Made by a program: the position numbers and the translations under genes. A stretch of DNA of 34,556 nt from a virus, in IMG/VR virus record IMGVR_UViG_3300010413_000104, positions 1 through 34,556 of that record, one strand, 5' to 3'. Under the pieces are notes generated by a model. It made no database searches. It saw only the letters and a list, made by a program, of their open reading frames with translations, and was not told where the DNA came from. Below, one piece after another: positions 5,990 to 13,750 of the stretch. Position 1 is the stretch's first letter. Every line of letters starts with the position of its first letter.

Positions 5990-6985
5990 TTATGATCCTT
6001 TCAAGTTAAGTAAATCAGCCACCATTTCCCATGAATCATCCAGATGGCCCTGCAAATTATGGATATAAATCTGCGTCACAGCCACACTGGAATGATTCAG
6101 AAATCCAGAAATATTTTCGATGGGCAGGCCTGCTGCTTTCCTCAGCATTGCTGCACTGTGCCTTAAGATGTGAATGTGCAGCCTGGCTGGATCCAGGCCT
6201 GCTGCCTGGCCATACTTTTTAATTCTCCGATTCAATTCTGGAATGCTTAATGGCCTGTTTCGATTCCATTTCCTGGGATCCACATCTGGGAAATTCACAG
6301 CTGCATCTGTTAATGGTGTGAATATATAATCATTCTCAGCTGCAGCCAGATCCAGCTGGATCCTATAATCCCTTAATGCTGTATAAACTACACCTGGCAA
6401 TTCATCCCACCTTGATTTTCCTTTCCCAGCCCATCTGTAAAATATGTGATCACCGCGCTGCTGCAGATCACCCCATTTAAGATTTCTTAATTCACTGTTT
6501 CTTCTGCCAGTAAAAATAAAAAACAGGAATAATGCATAATCCAGCAGGCCCTGGGGTGTTTCCCTATCGATCACCCCCAGCAGGGCTGAAATTTCATCCT
6601 GGGTTAAATAATCACTGTTGCTGTATAGATTCACCCTGGGCCTTAATGCCTGGCTGCTGGCTGGATTTGCATCCATTAATTTATATTCATTGATTGCAAA
6701 ATTAAAAAAACTGGAAATGGCTGCCACTTTTAGCCTGATGGTGCTGCTGGCCAGGCCCTGTGCTTTCAGATCTGCCACCCAGCTGTGCAGATCCCCAGGC
6801 TGCACATCCCAGGGATTTTTTCCTGTGTAGTCCAGCATTTCCCTGATTGCTATCTCATAGGCGCGCCTGGTGTTTTGGGATCCCCTGGAATCTAGAAACA
6901 TATAAACCATTTCAGCCCAGGCCTGCAGCTGCTGGCCAGATCCCTGCACCAGATCCCCATCCCCACTGATCACTATTTCAGCCAT
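5990..6985 (-). CDS. int: Tyrosine recombinase / integrase (Xer-like)
   Basis: A 331-residue site-specific recombinase. The N-terminal SAM-like core-binding domain (about 20-105) includes TRRAYEIAIREML and STIRLKVAAISSFFNF. The C-terminal catalytic domain (about 125-325) has the expected residues: Arg162 in TGRRNSEL, Lys188/190 in AGKGKS, His272-Arg275 in HILRHS, His298 in LNHSS and nucleophile Tyr307 in IYIH. Length and layout are close to XerC/XerD, with no arm-binding N-terminal domain as in lambda Int. It should integrate or excise the genome, possibly at a dif-like site (2351-2378). A 28-base perfect palindrome lies just upstream (6998-7025). Ribosome site AGGGA. Confidence 0.93.
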   Translation of the reverse strand: MAEIVISGDGDLVQGSGQQLQAWAEMVYMFLDSRGSQNTRRAYEIAIREMLDYTGKNPWDVQPGDLHSWVADLKAQGLASSTIRLKVAAISSFFNFAINEYKLMDANPASSQALRPRVNLYSNSDYLTQDEISALLGVIDRETPQGLLDYALFLFFIFTGRRNSELRNLKWGDLQQRGDHIFYRWAGKGKSRWDELPGVVYTALRDYRIQLDLAAAENDYIFTPLTDAAVNFPDVDPRKWNRNRPLSIPELNRRIKKYGQAAGLDPARLHIHILRHSAAMLRKAAGLPIENISGFLNHSSVAVTQIYIHNLQGHLDDSWEMVADLLNLKGS

Positions 6986-6997
6986 TTTAAAATCCCT

Positions 6998-7025
6998 GCA
7001 GGATCCCTGGATCCAGGGATCCTGC
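6998..7025. promoter_or_regulatory. 28-base perfect palindrome upstream of the recombinase
   Basis: A fully symmetric palindrome with centre at 7011/7012. Each half is GCAGGATCCCTGGA or its complement, so it contains three GGATCC sites. It ends 12 bases before the recombinase ATG, against the AGGGA ribosome site. As RNA it forms a long stem next to the start; as DNA it could bind a dimer. It may limit recombinase expression or end transcripts from the gene at 7047. Confidence 0.6.
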
Positions 7026-7046
7026 CATAGTTCCTGACCTTATAAA

Positions 7047-7370
7047 TTAAATTTCTTCCCAGCCATCTGGATCTGTTAGATCTTCCAGCATCTGATCAAA
7101 TCCTGCAATGAAATCACCAGCAGAAATTGTGCCCCTGGATCTGCCTGGATAGATCACCGTAAAATCTGACTCTGGGAAATAATCCACAATAATGGCCCCA
7201 TTTTCATCCCTGTGCCAGGTGGCTGGGAAATTGGCAGCCATCAGCCCCACTGTTTTTAGATCAAATGATTCCCCATAGTCAATGTGGCTGCAATCACCAC
7301 AGCACCATAAACTGTTAAGATTATCCAATTCTGAAACATTCCTGCTGCTGCACTGTGGGCAGATCATCAT
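7047..7370 (-). CDS. Zinc-ribbon protein of unknown function
   Basis: A 107-residue protein. The N-terminal zinc ribbon (residues 4-30) has CPQC and CGDC knuckles about 20 residues apart. A strand-rich region follows (AIIVDYFPESDFTVIYPG) and then an acidic end (DLTDPDGWEEI). Likely binds nucleic acid or protein through the ribbon. ATG ATG start with GAGGG at good spacing; the upstream gene stops 4 bases earlier. No family recognised. Confidence 0.72.
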   Translation of the reverse strand: MMICPQCSSRNVSELDNLNSLWCCGDCSHIDYGESFDLKTVGLMAANFPATWHRDENGAIIVDYFPESDFTVIYPGRSRGTISAGDFIAGFDQMLEDLTDPDGWEEI

Positions 7371-7374
7371 GGTT

Positions 7375-8091
7375 TTAACCCTCTTGTTTTAAACTTTCTT
7401 TAATATAGGTGGCCAGCTGGATTTTCAGCTGGGCTGCCATTATGCTGGCAATGGATAGCAGCAGCCTATTTGTGGCCAGGCGCTGATCTGAATCCATATT
7501 CGAGTCTTCTGTCCTTCCCATATAATTTATTATTGATTGGATTTCATCCTGCAGATCCTGGGCCATTCCCCACTGGTTAAATTCTAGTTTTTTCCTGGTT
7601 TCCTGGTCAGTTTTCCATTTTTCAGCTGCAATAATTGCACAGCCATCACATTCATCACTGAATTTTCCCTGCAGGATCCTTTCTGCTATCTCATAAAGAT
7701 TCCTGACACTTTTTTCATAATGCCTGGGGTGGCCACACTGTGGGCATTTTCCCAATAACCAGTAAAATTCCTCGAAATCATCACTTTTTTTTCTTTCCCC
7801 TGTATTTGGATCATCCCACCAGGTGGTGGCCACTTCTGGCTGCAGCCATAAGATGGGCTCATTTGCTGCATTTTTAATTATGACTAGCAGGCGCCAGATT
7901 TCCACACTGAAATCTGGCAGATCTGGAAATCTGTGCCTGATTTTTTCCACCAGCAGGCTGGCCAGGGATTCCCTTTCCTGCCTTGCGATTAATTCCATTT
8001 CCCCCCTTTCAGCTGCAGCCAGCTGGATCTGTTTCTGGATTTCATCCTGCACTGCCTGTGGCAGATTTTTAAATCTTTCTGGGTTTTCCAT
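7375..8091 (-). CDS. Helical protein with CxxC zinc motif
   Basis: A 238-residue, mostly helical, charged protein. A possible zinc site is formed by CPQCGH (about 115-120) and CDGC (about 148-151). The N-terminal coiled region includes QDEIQKQIQLAAAERGEMEL; the C-terminal helix includes LLLSIASIMAAQLKIQLA. No enzyme motif is recognised. Ribosome site AAAGGA. It sits in the early operon between the zinc-ribbon gene and a 152-base gap, so it is likely an early host-interaction or regulatory protein. Confidence 0.72.
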   Translation of the reverse strand: MENPERFKNLPQAVQDEIQKQIQLAAAERGEMELIARQERESLASLLVEKIRHRFPDLPDFSVEIWRLLVIIKNAANEPILWLQPEVATTWWDDPNTGERKKSDDFEEFYWLLGKCPQCGHPRHYEKSVRNLYEIAERILQGKFSDECDGCAIIAAEKWKTDQETRKKLEFNQWGMAQDLQDEIQSIINYMGRTEDSNMDSDQRLATNRLLLSIASIMAAQLKIQLATYIKESLKQEG

Positions 8092-8243
8092 TTCATTTTC
8101 CTTTCTTTCTGGGCCAGGTGGATCCCTGGCAATATGTTTGCATGTTTATCTGTTATTGATCCATAGAATGCTGTATAATCCTTATAGTTTGATCCTTTCT
8201 TTCTGTGCCCATCAGGTGCCAGGCGCCTGGTGGGCACCTGGTT
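8092..8243 (-). other. 152-base gap with stem-loop
   Basis: Between the small gene ending at 8244 and the gene starting at 8091. It contains an inverted repeat CAGGTGCC (8213-8220) with its complement (8233-8240), whose loop holds the palindrome AGGCGCCT. A GTG-started frame from 8237 runs 100 bases into the next gene and lacks a ribosome site. An orphan AGAAAGAAAGGA occurs without a well-placed ATG, so a short decayed gene is possible. Confidence 0.4.
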
Positions 8244-8429
8244 TTAATGGTTGATTTTCACATATTTTCCAGACAGGGATTCATTATCTGTGATCTGTTG
8301 ATCATATTCCCTGGCCACCAGATCCCTGATCCACTCATACTGTTTTTTCATTGATTTCCTGGCCAGCTGCCTGATTTTTTCTTTGGTGGCCTTATCCACT
8401 CCAACCATAACAAATTCATCCACTGCCAT
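8244..8429 (-). CDS. Small basic helical protein (possible ribbon-helix-helix)
   Basis: A 61-residue protein: MAVDEFVMVGVDKATKEKIR, then QLARKSMKKQYEWIRDLVAR and a polar end. A short strand followed by two helices, with VDKATKEKIRQLA spacing, resembles ribbon-helix-helix DNA-binding proteins, which bind operators as dimers. The ATG two codons upstream (8435) is too close to the ribosome site AGAAAGGA; 8429 has proper spacing. It overlaps the preceding gene by 14 bases. The fold is a tentative reading. Confidence 0.6.
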   Translation of the reverse strand: MAVDEFVMVGVDKATKEKIRQLARKSMKKQYEWIRDLVAREYDQQITDNESLSGKYVKINH

Positions 8430-8763
8430 TTTCATTTTCCTTTCTGATCTGATCCACCAGATCCCACATCATAAAAAATGGGATCTGGCCATCCTTAAGT
8501 GATTTCCCAATTTTCCGCAAATCAGCCAGGGCCTCATTCTGCCTGCTGATATATTCCTGGCAATTATCCCAGAATGCTGGGGTGTAAATCATCAGATCCT
8601 GCAGCTGTGCCAGAAATCCCAGCCCCAGGCCCACCATTCCCTGATCTTTGCTTACTCTGGCCCATTCTCGATTCAATATGTTAACCAAAAAAACCAGGCC
8701 AGGCTGCTGCCTGGCTGGGAAGTGTATTAATTTGGATCCTGGTGCCAGGTGCCTTAAATCCAT
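8416..8763 (-). CDS. Early protein of unknown function
   Basis: A 115-residue, mainly helical protein without Cys. Segments: LAPGSKLIHFPARQQPGLVF, VNILNREWARVSKDQG, MVGLGLGFLAQLQDLMIY, then WDNCQEYISRQNEALADLRK. The ATG overlaps the stop of the upstream short gene (TGATG), so they are coupled. A GTG one codon upstream is possible but less likely. No family recognised. Confidence 0.68.
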   Translation of the reverse strand: MDLRHLAPGSKLIHFPARQQPGLVFLVNILNREWARVSKDQGMVGLGLGFLAQLQDLMIYTPAFWDNCQEYISRQNEALADLRKIGKSLKDGQIPFFMMWDLVDQIRKENENGSG

Positions 8764-8939
8764 CACCTGGCTGCCTTTCTGGTTTTCGTTTTCCGCTGCA
8801 GGCGCTTAATATCTTTCCCCATTTCCTGGATCTGGATCCAGGTTTCCAGATATAAATCTGATTGCCTGCTGGCCTGGCCCTGGCTCATTCCCAGGGCCAC
8901 TGCCTTTTCAATTAATTCTGATCTGATCAGCTTTCCCAT
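8763..8939 (-). CDS. 58-residue basic helical protein
   Basis: A short gene that closes the apparent gap 8767-8926. It reads MGKLIRSELIEKAVALGMSQ, GQASRQSDLYLETWIQIQEM, then GKDIKRLQRKTKTRKAAR. Strongly basic C-terminus, helical throughout; the first half resembles a helix-turn-helix. It starts inside the 3' end of the upstream gene (13-base overlap, GGTGGTGGAATT before ATG) and ends in a TGATG overlap with the next. Packing on both sides supports a true gene. Function unknown, perhaps nucleic-acid binding. Confidence 0.65.
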   Translation of the reverse strand: MGKLIRSELIEKAVALGMSQGQASRQSDLYLETWIQIQEMGKDIKRLQRKTKTRKAAR

Positions 8940-9385
8940 AATTCCACCACCTGCCCCTGGGCCTGCCAGATTTTCAGAAATGCTGCCCTGCTGGGATTCC
9001 GCTGCAGCTGGTCAGTGATCAGCTGCCTGGCCCTGTCCTCATTTTCTGCCAGCACTGTGATGATACTGGATCCATTGGCCATTGCCTTATATGCTGCCAG
9101 ATCTGGTTTGTACCATATATTCTGGGGTGCTGTTTCCTGGTCAATGATCTGCCCCTGGGATCTGATCCAATCATTAAGCATTTTCCGATTTTTATAGATC
9201 CATTCCACATCGAAATAATTAGTCAATGGGCCAGCCTGCAGGGAATAAACCCGATTATCCTGGTTAAATCTATAAACTTTATAGCCCTGGATTTCCACCA
9301 CCTGTGGGTGTTCTGCCAGCCAATAAAAAAACTGATCTGCACTTTCAAAACTGGTGATGATTTGTAAATCTGTAAACTCATTCAT
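8927..9385 (-). CDS. First gene of the early operon, unknown function
   Basis: A 152-residue mixed alpha/beta protein, rich in aromatics: ITSFESADQFFYWLAEHPQV, VYRFNQDNRVYSLQAG, FDVEWIYKNRKMLNDW. The C-terminal half carries ITVLAENEDRARQLITDQLQ. No conserved family is recognised. It is the first gene after the strong promoter at 9443-9471, with a canonical ribosome site (AGAAAGGATCA). It should be among the first proteins made after infection; anti-host or regulatory roles are typical of this position but unproven. Confidence 0.75.
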   Translation of the reverse strand: MNEFTDLQIITSFESADQFFYWLAEHPQVVEIQGYKVYRFNQDNRVYSLQAGPLTNYFDVEWIYKNRKMLNDWIRSQGQIIDQETAPQNIWYKPDLAAYKAMANGSSIITVLAENEDRARQLITDQLQRNPSRAAFLKIWQAQGQVVELWES

Positions 9386-9659
9386 CTGATTGATCCTTTC
9401 TATATTTCTTCTGGGCTGGTGTCTGCAGCACCAGCACCCTGGATTTTATAAAATTTTATAAATCTTGTCAATAGATCTGCAGATCTGGATCTGGATCTGC
9501 AATGCTGCTGAAATGTGGCCAGGAAATTACTGCAATTTTCTGGCCAGGGAAATGATCAAATTAAATTGAATCCTTCCGGCCAGCACTGCAGGCCTGCTTG
9601 CATTTCAGGATCCCCAGCTGCAGCTGGTGGGGTGGGGTGGCCAGTGGTGAATATACGCA
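9386..9659 (-). promoter_or_regulatory. Early promoter region with shared sequence blocks
   Basis: A 274-base non-coding stretch. It contains the promoter at 9443-9471, a leader stem-loop (9415-9435), and GATCTG-type repeats around 9474-9500 upstream of the -35 that could be operator half-sites. It also holds two sequence blocks repeated in the TerS-TerL gap: a 20-base block (9564-9583) and a 14-base block (9598-9611). CCAGCTGCAGCTGG forms a 14-base palindrome at 9613-9626. No gene seen. Confidence 0.55.
9443..9471 (-). promoter_or_regulatory. Near-consensus sigma-70 promoter of the early operon
   Basis: On the minus strand TTGACA (9466-9471, exact -35) is followed by a 17-base AT-rich spacer and TAAAAT (9443-9448, 5/6 to the -10 consensus). 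A start near 9436 would give a leader of about 50 bases containing a 7-bp stem-loop (9415-9421 with 9429-9435), ending at the gene starting at 9385. It is the best promoter in the window and probably drives 9385 down to 2457. Confidence 0.75.
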
Positions 9660-9848
9660 TTAATAAATTCCACCATTATTTCTGGTAAATTTTATAAATT
9701 CCACTGCAGGGCCAGAAATTGGGCCCACAGCCATTTTTTCTGGGGTGGCCCTTATGATTTCACCTGTAATTCTATAAATTGAATGGTGGCCCTGTTTTTG
9801 GCATTCTGTGGGATCTGGCCATCCTGGCTGAAATATCCCTGTTAACAT
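9660..9848 (-). CDS. Doubtful small ORF at the module boundary
   Basis: A 62-codon frame: IYRITGEIIRATPEKMAV and AVEFIKFTRNNGGIY, with no known family. AAAGG lies too close to the ATG for a good ribosome site. The part encoding GEIIRA lies in a 19-base block (9747-9765) exactly repeated at 33747-33765, where the same hexapeptide is also readable. The two may be related short genes, decayed copies of one, or a non-coding element that happens to be open. Weak call. Confidence 0.35.
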   Translation of the reverse strand: MLTGIFQPGWPDPTECQKQGHHSIYRITGEIIRATPEKMAVGPISGPAVEFIKFTRNNGGIY

Positions 9849-10023
9849 AACCTTTATTATATTAACTGTGATTTGTGGGGATTAAATGGCAGGATCCCCA
9901 GCCATTTCTGGGGATCCTGGGCTGCTGCAGCCTATATTCCGTTAAGGTTTCGATTTCTAGGTGGATCCCCAGCTGCAGCTGGCTGGGATCCTCTTGGAGG
10001 GAAGAAATACAATTAAGATTTTA
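9849..10023 (-). terminator. Late-operon end with 12-bp stem-loop (9890-9919)
   Basis: A gap after the last tail-module gene. A perfect 12-bp stem (CAGGATCCCCAG at 9890-9901 with its complement at 9908-9919, loop CCATTT) is followed on the minus strand by CCATTTAATC, a short U-rich stretch, so it may end late transcription. A second palindrome CCAGCTGCAGCTGG flanked by GGATCC lies around 9963-9993. No gene seen. Confidence 0.5.
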
Positions 10024-10299
10024 TCAGCTTTCTTTTTTCGCTGCCACTGCCTGGCCCTGGGCCTGCTGGATTTCTTCAATCACCTGGGCCCTGGCCTGCT
10101 TGATCAGTAAACTGTCGGCAATTTCCCTTAATATCATCACCACCACTGCCACATCATGGATTCTGCCTGTACTGGCCACATTATAATTTTCTGTGCTGGG
10201 ATCCAGCTGGATGGTGATGGCATAGGGCCTGGCAGCAGCCTGGCCCTGATCAGCAGCCTGGTGGCCATTATTGTTTTCACCTGGTGTTTTTTTCCTCAT
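10024..10299 (-). CDS. Small protein after the tail fibre gene
   Basis: A 91-residue protein: basic, polar N-terminus (MRKKTPGENNNGHQAADQGQ), a strand (ARPYAITIQLD), and a long C-terminal helix (VVVMILREIADSLLIKQARA, QVIEEIQQAQGQ). The last gene of the tail transcript, 12 bases after the fibre, with a strong ribosome site (GAAAGGAAAACAGA). The position suggests a fibre chaperone or minor virion protein, but no family is recognised. Confidence 0.65.
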   Translation of the reverse strand: MRKKTPGENNNGHQAADQGQAAARPYAITIQLDPSTENYNVASTGRIHDVAVVVMILREIADSLLIKQARAQVIEEIQQAQGQAVAAKKES

Positions 10300-10311
10300 T
10301 CTGTTTTCCTT

Positions 10312-12495
10312 TCAGGATATTCTGCTCACACTGAATGTGGGATAGGATCCAGATCCATCTGCCTGGAAATCCAGGGCCACCCCACTATTCTGATAAATAT
10401 CAACATAAAAATAATCACTGGCTGCACAATAAAAAATGCCTGTAACCGTCTGCCTCACCACATTGGTGCCCCCATTATTCTGTGTTGTTTGGGTGGCCAC
10501 TATCAGCCCACCTGAATGGTAAATGGTCAGTGTTCTGTGGCCCACCGCGTATGCTTCCCACTGGCATGTGGCTGTGACCAGATACCAGCCAGCCACTGGC
10601 ACTGTGATCCTTTCTGGATTTGTACTATTATCATGCATTCCCCAGGTATCCCTGGCCTCACTTGCAAATGATGGATTGGTATTGCTATTATTGCTCACAC
10701 TTAAACTACTTGTGCGCCTCACTCTGCAGGCTGCTGGTTCACCCCCTTGCAAATAATCACCCACAGAAAGCCTTAAGGTGCCATCCTGGCTGAAATTGAT
10801 CAGGCCCCCACTGAAATATATGCCAGTGTCACTGTTTCCATATTGGGCCAGGGCTGGTGCTGCAGCTGTGCCAGCCAGGTGGGCCTGATCCCTGAATCTT
10901 ACATCAGTCTGAAAATCATGGGCCCAGAAATGATCCCACACCCAGCCACCACTGGACATTATGGGAATATTGGAATCTGTGCGCCACCTCAGGGTGTCTG
11001 CCACATTGCCTGCTATAGAAATTTCCATCTGTGAATTAGTGGGTGTGCCATCATCTGCCAGCATATCCAGGGAAACATCTGTGCTGGATCCTGAAACATT
11101 GGATCTGGCCTGCAGTAATAAATATGCATCGATGGCCCCGTTTGTTTCTGATGATATTAAAAATTCTAAATATGATCCAGTCCACCTGGATCGAATATAG
11201 GGCACATAGGTGGAATCTGATTCTGCTGAAAATTGTAATTTATTTGCCTGGCCAGATCCCTGTGCTATAAACATCCCAGATTCATTGATTTCCAGGGCCC
11301 CACCCCCAGCCTTTAAGATAAACCCATCAGCTGATTCTGCATTGTATGACAGATAATTCCCAGCACTGTAATCACCCACCCCCAGGCCATATCGATCTGT
11401 GGCACCAGTTCCGAAGGCGCCGCGCATGTTTCCAGCCCTGAATCTTAAGGTGTGGTTTCCACTTGTCCAGGGATTTGTGGCCCAGGTTCCTATACTCATA
11501 TTCGGGCCATATCCCAGGGTGCCTGCATCATCTGCTGTTAACATCACATAACCATCACCAGTGGTGCCATAGTCCACCATCACACTGCCAGCTGGCAGGG
11601 TGATCCCCAGGGTGCCTGATTGATAGGCTGCACTATAACGCTGGGTGCCATCCCCCTGATCGTTTCTATCATGCACACTGATCCACACATCTGCCAGGCC
11701 TGACGCGTATTCGGTTTTAATCCTGCAATAATCCCCGTCACTAAACAGAAATCCACCACCTGGTGGATCATTGAAATATATATAGAAATCATATCCATTT
11801 GGCAGGGTGTTAGTATTAACCACATCTGCATCCTGGATCAACGCGCCTGCAGAAATGGCCACCACCAGGCTGCCAGCTTTCGCCTCTATTAGATCCTTAA
11901 CAAATACTGCAGCCCTGATTTCACCCCTCACGATCACATTCTGAAATTCTGCAGATCCATCAGAATCGATGGCCCACCCAGAAATCCCACTGGCATAATT
12001 TCCAGATCTGATGGAATCACCACTGACCAGCCCCAGCACATCTGTGGCAGCCCATTCCAGGCCCACATCATCCCCGAAGGCCAGCACCTGGCCACTGGCA
12101 ATTTTTGCACCAGCATTGAATGTGGCCAGATCACCAAATGAATGGGCCCCTGTCCACTCGAAATTGAAAGATTCATCCACAGAAATATATGTGGGATCCA
12201 CTGCAATGCCATCACCAGCCACAGCATTCAGGGTGATATTATCCGTTAATGCACCACCCCCATTAAGGCCATCCCCAGCTGTGACTGTCTTGTTTAATCT
12301 TTCTGCAGAATATGCAGATCTGGTGCCAGATCCATCTGCACTGGCATACTGGCTGTGATCATCATCTGTTAAACCTGCCAGCAGCCCATGATCCACTGCT
12401 GCAGCTGGTGCTGTAGATTGATTTAATAATACTCTCAGCCTGGCTGCATCCTTTTCTATTGATTTTTTTCCCAGCTGATCCTGATTTCTGCCCAT
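10312..12495 (-). CDS. Tail fibre / receptor-binding protein with C1q-like tip
   Basis: A 727-residue protein. The N-terminal coiled region contains GLLAGLTDDDHSQY, a motif common at the start of phage fibre shafts. A long Gly/Ser/Asp-rich beta shaft follows (about 80-570). The C-terminal ~150 residues resemble a C1q/TNF-like trimeric jelly roll: RITVPVAGWYLVTATCQW, LTIYHSGGLIV and YFYVDIYQNSGVALDF. The protein should trimerise at the tail tip and bind the host surface. Ribosome site AAGGGAAATC. It is preceded by a structured repeat-bearing gap (12496-12607). Confidence 0.85.
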   Translation of the reverse strand: MGRNQDQLGKKSIEKDAARLRVLLNQSTAPAAAVDHGLLAGLTDDDHSQYASADGSGTRSAYSAERLNKTVTAGDGLNGGGALTDNITLNAVAGDGIAVDPTYISVDESFNFEWTGAHSFGDLATFNAGAKIASGQVLAFGDDVGLEWAATDVLGLVSGDSIRSGNYASGISGWAIDSDGSAEFQNVIVRGEIRAAVFVKDLIEAKAGSLVVAISAGALIQDADVVNTNTLPNGYDFYIYFNDPPGGGFLFSDGDYCRIKTEYASGLADVWISVHDRNDQGDGTQRYSAAYQSGTLGITLPAGSVMVDYGTTGDGYVMLTADDAGTLGYGPNMSIGTWATNPWTSGNHTLRFRAGNMRGAFGTGATDRYGLGVGDYSAGNYLSYNAESADGFILKAGGGALEINESGMFIAQGSGQANKLQFSAESDSTYVPYIRSRWTGSYLEFLISSETNGAIDAYLLLQARSNVSGSSTDVSLDMLADDGTPTNSQMEISIAGNVADTLRWRTDSNIPIMSSGGWVWDHFWAHDFQTDVRFRDQAHLAGTAAAPALAQYGNSDTGIYFSGGLINFSQDGTLRLSVGDYLQGGEPAACRVRRTSSLSVSNNSNTNPSFASEARDTWGMHDNSTNPERITVPVAGWYLVTATCQWEAYAVGHRTLTIYHSGGLIVATQTTQNNGGTNVVRQTVTGIFYCAASDYFYVDIYQNSGVALDFQADGSGSYPTFSVSRIS

Positions 12496-12607
12496 GATTT
12501 CCCTTGCAATTAATTTAAGTTTTTGCAGCTGATGATTTGCAAATTTCCCTGCATTTCTGCAATAATTTTGGCGCCGGTTTTGGACCTGGTTCCATAATTA
12601 TTGCATT
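12496..12607 (-). repeat. Structured intergenic repeat region upstream of the fibre gene
   Basis: A 112-base gap. Bases 12504-12535 (32 bases) are identical to 28329-28360 upstream of the protease gene. Bases 12574-12586 (13 bases) match 33833-33845 upstream of TerL, with further similarity on the side away from the fibre gene. A 10-bp inverted repeat TGCAATAATT (12558-12567 with 12596-12605) spans the second block. A mini-frame starting ATG-GAA-CCA here ends in C-R-x2-C-x-SSAAKT, also readable in the 28.3 kb copy. Either a regulatory/RNA element family or a tiny peptide. Confidence 0.6.
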
Positions 12608-13747
12608 TTAGATTTCTGCTGCCATCCTTTCCAGGTATCTTTCATTTTCCATTTGGCGCTGCAGTATTTCTGCATCATTAATTTCTTCTGTTTTATAGGT
12701 GATCCCACCATCCATACTTACTGACAATTCGCTAACATAGAAATCCCTGGAATCTGTTAACCAGCTGCCTGTGTCTGACCTTCTAACGATATGATCCATA
12801 TCCCTGGCCACTGCTGGCTGCATTCGCCAGGGATCTGCACCTGCACGATCACCAGCTGTTAAATACACCTGGCCAGCCCTTATAAAATACTTTGGATCTG
12901 GATCCACAGGGCCATAATGCACTGATCTATCCAGGGATCCTGGGCCAGAATAAACATATATGCGCCAGGGATTCTGGGCATTATCTCCCAGATCTGTGGT
13001 GTCGGCTAGCAGATCCCACACGCGCCTGGGGATCCTGGTGCCCTGGTACACTGGCAGGGTGTTGGATTGTATTTTCCCAGCTGTTAAAAATTCACAGTCT
13101 GTGGAAATTAAAGCACTGATCAGATCACTGGCATTTCCTGTGGCCCCACCCCCAGCTGTAGCATATCTATATTGTGCAGTGTAAATGTAACCAGCCAGGG
13201 TGATTTCCAGCCTATCCTGGCCAGTGTTGGGATTCATCCCCACCACTCTGGGATATGGCCACCCATTCCTGGCCAGGATCACATCCCTATTATCCTCAGC
13301 TGCTGCCTGGTCAACGCCTTCCAGGGCCAGCAGCATTTCTTTCCTGCCATATTTGTTTACACTGGCAGCCAGGCTGGCTGCTGCAGTGGTGCCCACCTCA
13401 TCATCTGAATCTGTATATGTGGCAGTAATATAATTTGCAAGCTGGTCTATGGATCTTCTTCTGGTGATCCCATTAATGGTTAATTCCATTTCATACACCA
13501 GGCCACCCCAGGTGATCTGGCCATCACTCGATTCCTTAACGTCATATCCCAGCCAATCATAGAAAATTCTGGTCAATTCTGCAGGGCTGATTTCCTTGCT
13601 GGCATTAATGGTTAAATCACCCAGCCAGGGCCCACCCATTGATTTAATAGATCTTGTGTATCGATCCACCCAGGGCCATAGATCCACCACGAATCCACCA
13701 GGATCTGTGGATTTAATTCTATTGTATAGATTCAGCCTCACTGCCAT
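12608..13747 (-). CDS. Tail tip / baseplate protein
   Basis: A 379-residue protein directly between the Dit-like gene and the fibre. In siphoviruses this is the place of the tail-associated hub or Tal-type protein. Strand-rich with a repeat-poor sequence: LYNRIKSTDPGGFVVDLWPW near the N-terminus, YDVKESSDGQITWGGLVYEM in the middle, and YVSELSVSMDGGITYKTEEI before a C-terminal helix. No peptidase or lysozyme motif seen. The ATG is 4 bases after the upstream stop, with GAGGGATG somewhat far upstream. Virion role likely; exact family unknown. Confidence 0.72.
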   Translation of the reverse strand: MAVRLNLYNRIKSTDPGGFVVDLWPWVDRYTRSIKSMGGPWLGDLTINASKEISPAELTRIFYDWLGYDVKESSDGQITWGGLVYEMELTINGITRRRSIDQLANYITATYTDSDDEVGTTAAASLAASVNKYGRKEMLLALEGVDQAAAEDNRDVILARNGWPYPRVVGMNPNTGQDRLEITLAGYIYTAQYRYATAGGGATGNASDLISALISTDCEFLTAGKIQSNTLPVYQGTRIPRRVWDLLADTTDLGDNAQNPWRIYVYSGPGSLDRSVHYGPVDPDPKYFIRAGQVYLTAGDRAGADPWRMQPAVARDMDHIVRRSDTGSWLTDSRDFYVSELSVSMDGGITYKTEEINDAEILQRQMENERYLERMAAEI

Positions 13748-13750
13748 TGT

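Noticed and set aside
7989-8237. 82-codon GTG-started frame overlapping the 8091 gene
   Set aside because: It has no ribosome site and overlaps a better gene by about 100 bases in another frame.
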